From Plectrocnemia conspersa (taxonomy: Eukaryota > Arthropoda > Insecta > Trichoptera > Polycentropodidae): a DNA stretch of 64,000 bases. The position numbers and the translations under genes are program-made. Below the pieces are notes generated by a model, which was not told where the DNA came from, made no database searches, and worked only from the letters and a program-made list of their open reading frames with translations. The stretch is taken from assembly GCA_009617715.1 (NCBI GenBank), contig VTFK01000226.1:1-64000 (forward strand), read 5' to 3'. Shown here in pieces: positions 1-13,103 of the stretch; positions within the stretch are counted from its first letter, which is position 1; every line of letters starts with the position of its first letter.

Positions 1-1500
1 AATGTAATTATGACGCATAGAAGCAAGCTTTTCTTTGCTAAATACACTATTTACCAATATTTTAAAAGGGATTACTTTTCATAAAATGTTCTGCAAAAAG
101 GTATTTAGCAATATACATAAAATCATAAATTGAATAGACTGTTTTAATTTGCTAGGTTCAAACCTACTATTATCACTATTATTTGAATAATGTATTCTGT
201 ATATGAAATATCTTTGATTTTAATTTTTAAACATTTTTCTAAAACTTTTTTTCTGATAAAAAAACGCAAAAAAGCATTTTAACTCTGACTCTGATACATG
301 GTTTATTTTTGATTAATTTTAGTCGACGTTTTAAGCTTAAAATTAGTATTCGTATTATTTTTTTGTATATATTTTTTATATTTCTAATATGACTAATACA
401 ATAAAAATATTTTTATTGTATTAGTCATATTAGAATATTTATTTTTATATATTTTTTTATTTTAAAGCATTTCTCTGAAACTATTGCTTTGATAAAAAAA
501 TCATTGTGATTGACTGTGATAATCTTATATTATTTTTAATTTATTTAAAGCTGAGTTTTGATATTAAGATTATTTTTAATATTTATTAACATTAGTATTT
601 TTTCATCAACAATTTTCTTTAATTAAAAAATATAGTATCCCTAAATCTAAAACAGTTTTTTAAAACATAATTTAAATTATTTTTTTATTATTATATAAAT
701 ATGGGTAATAAAATTGTGAGCTATAGAAAAATAGTTTTTCGTTAAGATTTTAAGGTATTTTTTATTTCATTTTTTAAGCACTCCCCTTAAATTGCTTTGA
801 AAAGAAAAAATCTAAAATAATTTTGTATTAAATTTTTATAATTGATCATATTCAATTTCTATACATATTAAGCTTTGAAAGCATTATTATTATATTTTAA
901 GCTCAAGATTATTTTTTTTTTAAACCATAGATAATGATAAAAAAAATTATTGGTATGTCACTAGTTATTTCAATAGAGGATTTTATTTATATTTTACGTA
1001 TAATTATGTATTTTTTAGCTATGCTTTAATTTTTTATAACATTATTTTAGCTACATAAATAGATTGAATTTTATGATTTAAAGAGTTCTTTGCTTATTTT
1101 TGTAGCACGAATTTTATTTTTGTGATTTTTAAAGTTTCTTCTTTACAGCATTATGATGCAATTTACAGTTTTAAAAGCATAGTGTTTGTATTTTACTCAT
1201 AAATTTATTTATTGATTTCTATATTTATGTTTTTTAAATATTATTATTCTAACACACTATTTTTTTACTGCTTTGCTTAACATTGCATAGTGTGATTTTT
1301 CTAAATTTTTCTAAATCCGTGATCACTTTTTAATGCATTTCTCTATTAAAGTAGTTTGATTATGAAAATATTAATTATATATATATATATTTTTTTTTAT
1401 TATTGTAAAATTAGTTATTACAGTTTAAAAGCACAATATTTAAATTTTACATATAAATTTTAGTTTTTGACTCTTTGTGAAAAAAAATATTACATTCCTA
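1..1500. repeat. A+T-rich DNA with degenerate internal repeats
   Basis: No gene is visible. A loosely conserved phrase resembling TTTAAAGCATTTCTCTG recurs near 272, 462, 771 and 1331. A longer block starting TTACAGTTTTAAAAGCA occurs at 1162 and again at 1418, 256 bases apart, with about 50 bases of recognisable similarity each. This suggests an old, decayed tandem or dispersed repeat rather than unique sequence. The similarity was judged by eye and no self-alignment was run. Confidence 0.5.
382..435. repeat. Perfect 54-bp palindrome
   Basis: Two 27-base arms are exact reverse complements with no spacer; the centre lies between 408 and 409. The left arm begins TTCTAATATGACTAATACAA. The symmetry breaks immediately outside, at 381 versus 436. 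It could extrude as a cruciform, or be the relic of a small inverted-repeat element. No protein-coding or known regulatory role can be read from it. Confidence 0.95.
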
Positions 1501-4500
1501 ACTAATTATTGCAATCAATTTTAACAGAAAAATACATAAGCTGTAATATATGTATATATATATAGAAAATAAAAACTACTATTATTTTACTTAAAACTAA
1601 AAAAAGCCTCATAAAGTAGTTAAAAATAAACGACCTATTAAGTATCAATAACAAATATAAAATTAACGATTGTAAAAAAATCGACTGTATCAAAAAAAAT
1701 AACGATAAATTTAAAATAAGCGGAGATTTTATTAGTCGTACCTAATTTTATTATTTATTGATCGAAAGCTCATTTTTCTTAAATACAATTGAAAGTTAAT
1801 TTAAATTGCGCCATAAAAAGCCCACATAATAATATTCGTTAGAATCAATAAACAATTAAGGTTAACTAGCAACATCTTTATTATGCTATTTAATAATTTA
1901 TTTTTAAACAATAATGATCGGGTATTAAATATTTTTTATTCATATTTATGACCCTATTTTATTTGTAAATCTAAAAACGATGCAAACTACTTCAGTAGAC
2001 AAAACAAACATTATTTAACAAGATCGATTAGATCACAATCGACATGATTACGTGCTTTAAATATCATAATTCACATAACGTCGAGCAATTAGAGCACGCA
2101 AAAACGACACAAAACAAACCTTATAAACTGACACACACAACGGAGCTAGTTGCGAAACAACAATGCAAAATATATATCTCATTATTATATTGACCTCTGT
2201 GTAAAAGTTCAATTCTTGGCCGCGGGGTAACACGAACGTTCCTCGAGACACTTTATATGCGATATATTATAATAGGTACATTTGTGCTTTTATGTTGTAT
2301 GTGTATATTTTTTTATCAATTTTTTAATCAGTCATAAACCATTCGCTAATGGATTGTTTGCACATTAAAAAGGAACGTGCGTGTAACGAACGTATTGACG
2401 TTCACTTTAATAAGTCAATTGGACAAGGTCGCGGTCGAGATTCGTGATGCTGTAAAAATGTACCGTTTTGGGATTTAATTCGTTTGGTTTAATTAACGAC
2501 CTTGACTGATATTTGGATTGAAATTTATTGTTTAATTTTCTGAGTGAGTAAACTGTGCTATAAATATTTTTTGATGTTCAAGAAATATTGTTTAAACATA
2601 AAACTAATTATTTTTTTATGAAATTTACAAATTGTTAAGCAATGTTTGAGGATATATTTTTTTTGTAAATGCTCATATCATGTACTGTTGATGTTATAAA
2701 AACATGCTAACACAAAAAGTACTATTTCAAGGTCATGTGACTAATGAAATGAACCATTTGTAATAAAAAGTAACTGGAACAAAAAATTAGATTGTTAAAT
2801 TAAATGATATAGAACAAAGAACAATTAAATGATAATTTAATATATAATAAAGAAAATAAAAATACTAAAAGAAAGTTTATTTTATGTGTAATTGAATATA
2901 GAAAATGAAACGCTATTGCAAGTTTTTATGATGTAGATAAAATAAAAACAGGCTAAATAATTAATTAAAACAATTTCTACAGTTTTCAATTTGCCTCATA
3001 TATTTTTACCTTTTACATTTTTTTTTATAGAATTTAAGCATATATGTATATTTAGCTAATTTTTTATATTTAATATTATTTTGCTCAACGTTTTAATAAT
3101 GTCAGTGTATATTTATATTTTATGGTAGTATTCAAAAATAATTTTGTATATCAAAAATTTGCTTTAAAAAAAATAGTTAAATTATCTTTGTGGTCGAACT
3201 TAATTTGCAATTTAATTTTTACTAATTTGCGTTTTATTACATATTTTTTATTATGGTTCTGAGTTGCTTTTAAGGTGTGTTTATCAATTTTCACTAACTA
3301 AATTTTATTAGTTAATATTTCATTTCAGTATAAAATGGGATAAAATTTTTTTTAAATAATTTATTATTATGACAATTTATTTTATTACGTGAAAAATTAC
3401 TAATTTAATGTTAACTTGATATTTTTTCAATTTGTAATTCTAAAAATTTAATTTTTAGTAAATGTGATATTAAAAAATGTCATTTATTATTAAATTATTT
3501 TGTACTAAATAAAAATATATTATTATTTGACATTAAAAAAATCAATTTCTTAGTATAAAAAATTATTAAAGCTTCGCTTGTGATACAGGTATTATAAGTT
3601 TTTTTAAATTTATGATATCATAATCAAAACCAAATAGGGTATTTGAAGTAAATCCCATTAAATGTTGACGTTTACTCAATGTTAATAATATTAGTAATAC
3701 GATCAGATACGTTATAACAATAATCTTAATTTGGATTGCAAATCAAAACTAGTTACCTTATCTTAATATCGGTCCAAAATAGTACCTACAAATTAAAGGA
3801 ATAAAACGCATATTTTTATTTGTATAACTGTCTAATAAATAAATTATTAGTTTAATATACCTGTTAGTAAAATTATAATTACAACTTTTCAAATTTATTA
3901 GCTTTATCTTAGCCAATGCAGTGATTTACATTAAAAAATTTGACAATTTTCATCTATTTAATGAAATACGTTTATTGTTGAGAAATAATATAATTATTTA
4001 TGCCATGCTTATGTTCCACAGTATTATTTTATAAAATTAGTTGGGTCTGTAATTTACAGTGTACAGGTACATAAAATAAAAATATTAATTAGAACAGGAG
4101 TCACATATTATCTTTATTGGGTTTTTAATCTCAGGGGTTAAATAAAATTTAGCCTCAGAGGTTAAATAAAATTTCATAATAACTACTATTGTATAAGTTA
4201 TATTTGCCTTCAACTTTCTTAAACTTCTTTTAACAATTAAACATGCTTTGTATTTCGCAACACTATATTTTATGGCAAGAGCTGCAAAGCCTTTACAATT
4301 GCTGTGCCATCAAAACAACATTTGGAAATCCAAAAGTTTCTTAAATCAATGAGTACATTCTTTGTTAGGTTAGGTTAATCTTTAATAATCAGAATAAAAT
4401 GTATAGCGATTTTATGGTTTGTTTTTTTTTCACTAAGATACAAATAACTCTTAAGGGTCTTTAGTAAAAATGTTTGCAAATATCTCTGTTTAAAAAATTG

Positions 4501-5870
4501 AAAAATAATTTGACCATTAATACTTGAATTATATAAGTTGAATCTTTAGTGATATATTTATTAACTCAACTTAAATTATTTATTTTATTTATAAGTTGAA
4601 AGATATCTCTAAAATAAAATTTAATTAATTCTTTATGTTCTTTTTCTGTTTGTTTTAACAAGCACTTGTATAAAATAGTTAGCATTTTATATTGTGCTCA
4701 CAGTTTTTTACAAAATATTTTAAAAATAATATAATTAAAATAACCGCTTCTTAAAAAAATGATAACTTTTACGAGGACCCTCTGAACCTTTTTAGGCTAA
4801 AAACCAAAGCTGGAAAGCTTTTTTTGTAAAAAGCCAGATTGTACATATTTTAGGTTCATGATGTCTACAGCATAAAATAATTTATAAAGCTATTTGTATT
4901 TAATATTAATAAAATTTGTGCTATATTTTTTGATAATATTAGCAGAGATTGATTTTCATTGAGAAAAATTTCAATAGCTTTTTTTAGTACACTAAATAAA
5001 AATCAGGATATTTAGCTCTCAATTTTTGATAAAATAGAGTCATGGAATTGACGACGGTTAGGTTCAGGAAAATAAATAAAGTTTAACGCTAAAATAACTG
5101 GTTGAATAACACATGTTAGATTGAAATGTTTCCTACAAAGTACCTGCTAGTGAATAACCTTGAGCACCCTTGGAATTTTCACAAGCCTCACATTTTTTTT
5201 AAATTAAGCTTTAACATCTTTTACGTATATTTTAGCACAATTGAATGTGACACATTTCAGTCAATTGTACTTTAGAATGTAATGGTTAACGTTTTCTCAA
5301 CTTTATTTAAAATATTTTTATCTGTAGTTGTTCCATGCAGACAATGAGATGCAAACTAGTAGCTAAGAGCAACACTCTAAAAGTCTTTAAAAATATGTAT
5401 TTACAGTTACAATTCCTACCGAACCTTTTAATTATACAAAATATCTGTTATTTCGCAAAGTGCACTTAATATTTTTTGGCATAAAACCTGAATTTATCAA
5501 GGGTGTCAAGAGAACCACCGGGTTAGGCGAAAAAAAAATTTTAAATAATTGCTTTGATATTTAATTGGCTATTGATGTTACTCACAATGTGCTCAAATGA
5601 TTAAAAGATTAAAATACATATATTTTCCGCGTGCCTATTTATTCGGCTGCAATAATCAAACACGACTTAATTAATACACTATTGTTAGATGGCTTATTTT
5701 TATTAATTAATATATAAGCTACACATGAACTATCTTTAGTTATAGCCTCAATTTGTTTTTTTATTTTCGCGATTTAAACTTTTTTTATCGTTGCTTTTAT
5801 TTATTATTTTTAAGTTGTTAGTGTCGTGTCACTTTTTAATAAAAAATATGAAAGAAATATTACATTTTAG
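1500..5870. other. Intergenic or intronic A+T-rich DNA, no gene seen
   Basis: Mostly low-complexity A+T sequence. A more complex CpG-containing patch lies at about 2030-2540 and has no supportable exon. A 21-24 base direct duplication (CAGGGGTTAAATAAAATTT and CAGAGGTTAAATAAAATTT) sits at 4130-4174. Short open frames here are rich in I, Y, F and K, as expected from base composition. Confidence 0.6.
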
Positions 5871-5879
5871 TTGGTTTTC

Positions 5880-6330
5880 CATCCGAGAAACACACATTTC
5901 ATCCACCCCCAGTAACAAATCGTCCCATCCCATCCCATCTAACGCACGGCAGTCTCGTCATTAATTAAACAATCGCTCGAGATGGGACAATGGGCGGCGG
6001 AGGGCAGCATTCTTATGCAAAGGGCATAAAGCATTAACGTCTTGATCCGAACGGTAAGGTTACGCAGGTATTCCCTTGAAGTGCGCCGGCCATTATTAAA
6101 GGCCCCGCCGCGGGGCTGTCACCGGGGCCGCGGCCCCGAAGGGCCCCCGGGACAACAATGAGGCGCCCGACATCAAACGCACATTGACTTGTCACTTTAT
6201 TTATGTAACAATCGCATTTTCATAAATTATGCGACCGTCCAGCATCTGGGCCGCCGGGAAAGTGAAAACGAAACGTTGACGGGTCAATTCTGTTAAGGAT
6301 AATGCATGCGTAAGAGGATGTTCTTGTGTA
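5880..6330. promoter_or_regulatory. Strong GC/CpG island, candidate conserved regulatory element
   Basis: This is the sharpest compositional outlier of the window: about 450 bases of high-complexity sequence inside very A+T-rich DNA. Its core at about 6078-6170 is extremely G+C-rich and contains a perfect 16-bp palindrome, CGGGGCCGCGGCCCCG (6123-6138), and a 6-bp-arm hairpin just before it (6102-6116). The flanks carry homeodomain- and POU-like words such as TTATGCAAAG (about 6013), CATTATTAAA (about 6090) and ATAAATTATGCG (about 6223). No open frame with splice sites explains it. A developmental enhancer or a CpG-rich promoter is the most natural reading. The motif assignments are inference. 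Confidence 0.5.
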
Positions 6331-6339
6331 ATTTATGGC

Positions 6340-7990
6340 TAGACTGAAAATGTACTTATTCTAGGAGTAATTCAAAATCTAAATTGGTTATATACTTTAA
6401 CTGATTTTTGTCAGGTATCGCAGAAAGCGACGTAAGCGATCTAAGCAAAATCTGGCGTTTATTATTTTAATAAAGTTGTTGATTTTTTAGTTGAGTATTT
6501 TACATATATACTTGATTTTAATTATATTAAAATATTAGATGATCATTTCTGCTTTTCAACGACTTATAATTAGGTTACCAGAAAATTTATTGCAATTTAT
6601 GACCTTTCTCTCAGTAAATAGTTTCAATGAATAATACAAAAAAGCATTATTAAAATTGCCACGTTTTTTATTATTGATTTCAAGTTTCTAAAGCTCTGGA
6701 ATTGATAAAATATTTTTTTATTGTTCCTGATGAAACTAAATTCAAAGACGTTTTTTTTTTGTAGATTGATTTTCTGTTATTTAACTAACTGGATTGTTCT
6801 TTAGCTTAATACCTACATATAAAATCTAAAGCTATTAAAATGGTTTTTACAAAAAATTTTAAAGTACATATATTGTTTTTCAAGAAGTTTCTTTTGCCAA
6901 AATTATTATATTAATTATAATTATATTTTTATTTTGATTATTTATAACTAATGTACATATATTACATAGACTACGAATTAATTAGGTAATATTTCTTAAT
7001 ATATATACTTTGCTAAAAAGTATATATTAAATTTATACATGAAATTAAATTGGTTTTAATTTTTGGGTTTTTAATTAAAACTATTAATATTTAAGTAACA
7101 TATATGGACTATTTATCTTTATTGGTAAATAACAATTAATTAGAAAACTATAAATTTAAATTTATATTTTGGGTTCTCAATCATAATTATGCATTTTTTA
7201 ATATAAAAAGTGCAAAAATAAATGTTTTTGTAATAATGTATAAATTATATTGTTGAAATTAATTTAATTTACAATTAATTACTATTAGTGAATTTTTTTT
7301 ATATTTTTGTCTTAGGAAATAATTTCTTGAATTATCTGTTTTTTATCGATTGTATAGAAAATAAAACTATTTTCCTAAAAGGAAAAATTAATATAGATAA
7401 ATACGTAAATGCGTATTCTAAAATAAAAATTTTAATTAAAGTTTACTTTAAATTTTGGGTTAAATTAATTAATGAAATTTTTGTTATTATCTGATATGTA
7501 TTTTTCTTAAAAATATACATAAATATATACCATTGAATTTACAAATTGTTAATATAACACATGAAAACTGCATGAAATACGTTTGATTAATTACCTAATT
7601 TATTTATTAGGTTTAAATATAATATCATAGTTATTTTTTCGTAATGTAACTTAATAGCGCATAAACAGAGCTATTTTATTTATATCATCAACTATTTTTA
7701 GCATCCATTCGCGTATTTTAGCAATGTATTCTAATATGCTAATAGAGCTAAAACAATTTTACTCTCGACGCAATTACACTTCAGCCAGACATACGAAGCT
7801 AATGTAATTATTGAGAACTTCTTACCGCTACAGAGATTTTCAACCCTTTTCATTAAAATTAAATACGTATGTATGTATGATTCACATAACATAAACTTTA
7901 ATGCCGCTTATAAATCAAAATTAGGAGATCATTATAATACAATCATGAACCTTTGCATTATATTAAAAAATACTTTGCCTTTAAAATGAT
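6340..7990. other. A+T-rich DNA, nothing recognised
   Basis: Low-complexity sequence with no convincing exon, RNA gene or repeat structure. A 68-codon open frame on the plus strand near 7288 is composed almost entirely of A+T-rich codons and is not considered real. Confidence 0.6.
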
Positions 7991-8029
7991 TGTCCAGTAC
8001 TATATGTAATTTTTCTCAATTTAATCTGA

Positions 8030-8600
8030 TTTCAAGAGTAATTTTTCCTTTCCGTCCCTTCGATTCCGGGATTCACCACCACTTTGGTGGCGCAATTTCA
8101 ATTTCGAGTGACACGCGAGAGCAAAGGAGCATCTCGGTCGTTATCTCAAGTACCTACGGCGTGTACCGGTAACAAGTGGTATTACAGAAATAACCCTGGC
8201 GTAGGTGGCTGTCTTCGAGAAGAATTTACACACAACGCGGACTACCGCACATCTTACTGTGTTCAATTTTTATTTAAACTTACGTACACACCCTCTTGTA
8301 CACGATTTATGTTCCACGTACGCGTTTTATACAATGCGTAGGGTAATCGACAAAAGTCGTACAATGAACATAATTTATCGGAGGACTCACGCTTATACCT
8401 GTTTATGGCAACGGTCGAGGGTGTATTGTGACTCTTTGGTATTAAATAAATATATTTTTAACGAGGAAAAATGTTTGTGTGTTTTTGTATGGATGTAGGA
8501 GAATATGTGAGTCAAGGAAACGAAGTTTGCATGCATGAACTTGGAGTCAAATGCACGCAGAATATAACTTGCCTCATGTGTATGTAATGTTCGTGAGAAT
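8030..8600. promoter_or_regulatory. CpG-containing complex island, function unknown
   Basis: Sequence complexity and CpG content rise sharply here. Three short overlapping plus-strand frames are open, but none has a consistent start plus splice pattern and none is recognised. A small hairpin (CCACCACTTTGGTGG) lies near 8077. A regulatory or conserved non-coding element is more likely than an exon. The minus-strand exon at 9638-9692 lies about 1 kb away, so this could sit in that gene's first intron. Confidence 0.35.
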
Positions 8601-9637
8601 GCTTATCAAAAATATGTTGAAATTTGTACGGTATATTAAATAAAAATTTATAAGCTATTTTATTTCAATATATTTTTTTTTAAATATGGGTAATAAAATA
8701 TAATTTTATATTTAAATAAAATTGTATTACAATTGCTTCGTTAAATACTGTTGCTTATTATTTTTATGAAAATATTATTTATTACATTAACTCTATGAGG
8801 CATTAATAACTTTGTATCCTTTAGACAGCTCGAAAGAGATTAATTTATCAAACAAAACGCTTTGATTATATAATGCACTATCTAATATTACACTGCATTC
8901 GCGTTTACATTATTAAATCGTAACAAAGCCAAAACGCGTAGGTCGAATCGTAGCAACTCTTAATAACTCCGACGTTCGTAGGAGTACCGAGAGACTTCAA
9001 CGCGCGGGATGAAAGAAAACCGCAGGATATTGGTGAAGCACGCGACCAAAACGAACTCTATGTTCAGACATGATCTACTATAAATTAAATCGATTGTTAT
9101 TGCCACATAAACGTGGTAATTTTGCCAAATAAAATTTCACCAAAACAACTTTACAATTAAATATAATAAATTTTACCGATGACGTTATAACACGATAGTG
9201 TACAATGGCAAACTGTATATTTTATTGTAAGAACGTTTCAATTAATGCCTATTGTTGTGTGTATTATGTCTATTCGTTCAAACTGTCACGACTAACGGCG
9301 GGCGGTCATTTGTCATTTTTTGACAGCTTTTATACAACTCGTTATTGTTGTAATGGTTATAAAACGCCTAATTAAAACCACATTTAATTGTCGGTTAGTT
9401 AAGAAAAAAATGACCCACATATTTTTTTTTTTATAAAAGTGTATCAATAGAATAGCTAATTTTTCATACATTTTGAATAGCCGTTGATGTCGACAAAATA
9501 TTCCTACCATCTCGGCAGATATATTCTAGACAATCTAAGTGACTTTCTAAGAACATTGGAAATTTAGCCAGCATGCTTCAGTCAAATGTGGGCTCCTGAA
9601 GGTGGTTATAGTTCTCAGTCGCGTCCACTGTTCTTAC
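8600..9637. other. Mixed A+T-rich DNA, probable intron of the minus-strand gene
   Basis: This stretch follows, in minus-strand order, the donor site of the exon at 9638-9692, so it should be the beginning of that gene's intron. A CpG-richer patch at about 8880-9080 has no readable exon. No acceptor plus coding exon in the required phase could be recognised. Confidence 0.35.
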
Positions 9638-9692
9638 CTGTAAAGTCTAGAACTAGAGCACTTGCCAACTCTTCTCTGGCCGTTTCCGACAT
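9638..9692 (-). CDS. Putative first coding exon of an unidentified gene
   Basis: Read on the minus strand, an ATG at 9692 opens 18 codons, MSETAREELASALVLDFT, plus one base. It then meets CAG|GTAAGA, an essentially perfect splice donor, with GT at 9637-9636. The start is preceded by AAA (A at -3), and an in-frame TGA occurs 30 bases upstream of the ATG, so the frame does not extend further 5' in a continuous exon. The exon ends in phase 1. Base usage is clearly more balanced than the flanking A+T-rich DNA. I do not recognise the protein; the 18 residues are acidic then hydrophobic, with no diagnostic motif. The next exon should lie to the left of 9636, possibly outside the window. A chance combination of start, short frame and donor remains possible. 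Confidence 0.5.
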
Positions 9693-9699
9693 TTTCTCG

Positions 9700-11880
9700 T
9701 GCACATATGGGGTTTTGGTTCAATTTTGGTTAACATGTCATAATTTTTATTAAATAAATAAAAATAAAGGTAAATAATAGATTAAAGTATTAATATATCC
9801 CCCTGTAATATAACTGAATGCATTATTGATAACAATAACGATCTTTTATATTATATATAACTGAAATTTGAGCAATATGTTTCTAATATCAATTTTTTAC
9901 TGCTGATTTCTCCATTTATTTTACATACTAACTTAATTATAATTAGTATCTTAAATAATACGAATCAGTTATATATTAATATCTAGTTGTTTTATTACTG
10001 CAGATATAATACTAAAAAATGAAATTCTCTGTTTAATATCAAAAATTGGTTGTATACAATATTTAATTTGTACCTTTTTTGTTGATTTAACAAATTTTTA
10101 CTTATTTAGATTTTAATATATTTTTTATATACTTTAAAATATATTATATAGTTTTTTTTAAATACTATTAAATTGAGAACTAAGCAATTAAAATAAAATT
10201 ATTTTTAGAATTTAAATATAATATTAAAATATATTTAAGTTTTCTAATACGTATATTACAGTATAACAATTTTTTGTGTATATTTAACGTCTTACAGAAA
10301 AAAATTACCATGTTATTGATTATCTACTTTATTTAATATATGAAATTAAAACACTTTTATATTCAAGTTTGTTTATTCTGCGTCATACAATGATTTATTC
10401 ACATTAAATCCTCTTCTTATACTTCTTCATTTATATCTATATGCTTAACAGATGCATTAATGTTTGTTTAGTTTGTATAGATCGTTTGTTAATGGCTTAT
10501 GATTTTAAAAATTATTGGTAGTACAAAACCATAAAAAATCTAAAGATTCTAAATACGTAGTTTTGTATTTTTTAAGCTACATTTTTATTACGCTTGATGT
10601 ATAAATAATTTTTGTACTATTAATTTGCTTTTAGCGTAGAGAAAAAAAATAGTAAAGAGCCCTTAAACATTTTAAATGTCTGTTAAAAAACTGCATTTTA
10701 AGTGCTTTAAAGACTGAGGATGACAAGTTCAAAGTCATATTTGCTGCTGCCAAAATATTATTTAATCACATATTGTATTTGCAGCATTTGCGTGACAAGG
10801 AAATGCTTTTAAAATATGATGTTCTTTGGAAATTAACAGCTAAAAATTTAATAGATGTGTTTTTTTAGTGCAAAATTAAATAATTAGCTTAAAAAATGTA
10901 TATTAACAGTGAAAATTTAAAGCTCAGTTTTTATTGGGATATATACAGTATTGTTTATTATTGTGAAAAATTAACAAAATTAAATACTGCTCCTATTTTT
11001 ATTAACATTTCTTAAACTTAAAATCTTAAATAATACATTTTTTATCATGTAATATCAGTTCATTATTTTAAAATAATATTTTGAATTTATTTGTAATATC
11101 TATAATTAATTATTTTAAATTAAATTCATGTATTTTAACAGTTTTTCTATTGTAATTAGTTATTTATGGAAAACTAAATAATAAACTAAAATAATATCTA
11201 CGAACATACATTTTTTATTTAATCGTTTTTATGTATTGTAAATAATAAATTGCAACTTGAATTATTGTAAATTTACTGTAAAATACTACTCTTTTCTTAA
11301 AATTTACATATTTATTACCACTTTTTTTACTATTTTCTTTCCTTAAATTAATTAATAAACCCTCTTAACATATTATTACTTATGCTTTGGCTATTAGTTT
11401 TTTTAATTATATTTTTTCCCTTTTTACAAAATTAATAAATTAAATTATTGTACAAAAAAAAATTTACCTCTGAAAAATAAATCTTTTTTTGATGTTCAGA
11501 TTTCATTAAAAATTCAACATATTAAACCATTCCAATGATAATTAGTACATCTAAAAAATTAAATATATATAAAAAAATATTTTCCAAAGTGTGAAGGCAG
11601 TATGATTTTTTTATATTTAAAATAAATCACATTATTATTTTTTATAACTGCTTTTTTATAATAAACACTACATAATAATTCATCCTGTTTATCGTTTCAT
11701 ACTTTAAATTGGTTCTTAACCTTGTCTTGATTGTTCTTGCTATTGAAAATACCCGATCAGAAATGTTTAATGTTGGATAGTAGTTTTTTTTTGCAAACTG
11801 TGTTTTTTTATTCTGATATTTAACAATAATTCTGACGTGGCTAAATTACGTATTATCGATTTATTAGCACAATTTTAAAT
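9700..11880. other. A+T-rich DNA upstream of the putative minus-strand gene
   Basis: Immediately 5' of the putative minus-strand start the sequence collapses into low-complexity A+T DNA. No promoter, exon or RNA gene can be supported. Scattered TAATAT and TTTAAA words are what composition predicts. Confidence 0.55.
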
Positions 11881-12950
11881 CAAATATTTTCTCTGCAATC
11901 TTTCAGTCGATCTCTTCGTATTTAATATATTGGGATGTTTCTCTACTTTTTCCATATATTTCCATCTTGCATTTTCGACTTTTTCCTTGAATTCTCTACT
12001 GTCCTTTAAGAGATTTCATGTTGCTTTTTTTACTCCAAATTTCTGCAAACCCCAAATATTTATTATTATTTATTGCGTTATATAATCGGTCAGAATGACT
12101 TTTCTTTCTTATATTAAACATAAAATGGACAGACTTTAGTTCCTTTGCCTCTATTTTCCAAATACGTAGCTTTACTTGTAATTTGTTTAGGTTTTTTTTG
12201 AGATAAGTAGACGCTGTGTCTGATTTTTCATGAAAAGCCAAAATAACAGTGTCATTAGAAAAGGTTGCACAGCTAATCCTGTTTGTAATTTGAAAATCTG
12301 CTTTATATATTAATTACAGTATTGGTCCTAATACGCTGTTTTGAAGTACATACTCCAGATTTTATTGAACAGACGGTGGATTTTTCATCTTGATATTTTA
12401 CTATAAAATATTTATCGCTCAGATATAATTTTATAATTTTATGTAAATATGTTGAAGCAGTGCTTTCAGATTTTATATTTCAATCATATATGTCACACTT
12501 TGCAAAAAAAGTTTAATTATATTCAGAAATTTTTTTTTTCTTGTAGAGTTTTAATAATCTCGTTTGTTACAAGGTATATTTGTTCAATTGTCCTGTCCTC
12601 TTCAGTCTGAATTGGTGGCTTGAGATTATCTCTTGTTTCTATAGTAGTAGTAGCTTCTTAAATATTTTTAATAAAAAAAACAGCCTGTGAGATTTTAGGT
12701 CCCCTGTGTTTTTTCCTGTAGGTCTTTAAGCACCTTTATTGTAATTAAATCATGCCAAGAAGCTTTTTTGGAGCTAAAGTTATTTTTAAATATTTTATTC
12801 AAAGGGACGTCAAGTTGATGTGGTGATCCAATAATGAGGATTTTTTCTTCGTTTTCTAGACAGGATGCTAAAATGGTTTGAAAATTTTATTTATATAATC
12901 AGAAAATGCGATAGTTTTTTTAAATTATTTCTTGATTATATTTCATTTTA
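11880..12950 (-). mobile_element. Degraded Jockey-clade non-LTR retrotransposon (RT region)
   Basis: The minus strand carries a broken reverse transcriptase of the Jockey clade, readable in shifting frames from high to low coordinates. In order: SDYINKIFKPF (about 12900), SPHQLDVPL (about 12820), SSKKASWHDLIT and KVLKDLQEK (about 12780-12720), EEDRTIEQIYLVTNEI (about 12590), a degraded AFCKVWHI (normally AFDKVWHEG, about 12505), DKYFIVKYQDEKSTVCSIKSG (about 12410-12355), a damaged YADD-box neighbourhood near 12260, and AFHEKSDTASTYL to ELKSVHFMF (12241-12120). A C-terminal stretch, EKVEKHPNILNT with RLQRKY, lies at about 11960-11895. The segment normally between the last two blocks is mostly missing, implying an internal deletion. 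Frameshifts and stops throughout show the copy is dead. Family assignment rests on remembered Jockey RT motifs. Confidence 0.85.
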
Positions 12951-13103
12951 TAATTTAATTGGTGGGTATATATATATATATATTTGTAGCTATTTAATTA
13001 TTTTTGCTAGTTACCAAAAATAATAATTTGTGGCTTTAATTGCAGTTATTAGTTAATTAATTATTTGATTCTTTGTCAGTTTAGATTTGTTTTAACTCTT
13101 TTG

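Noticed and set aside
4365..4377. TTAGGTTAGGTTA, an insect telomere-like repeat
   Set aside because: Only about two and a half units; such interstitial words are common and give no evidence of a telomere.
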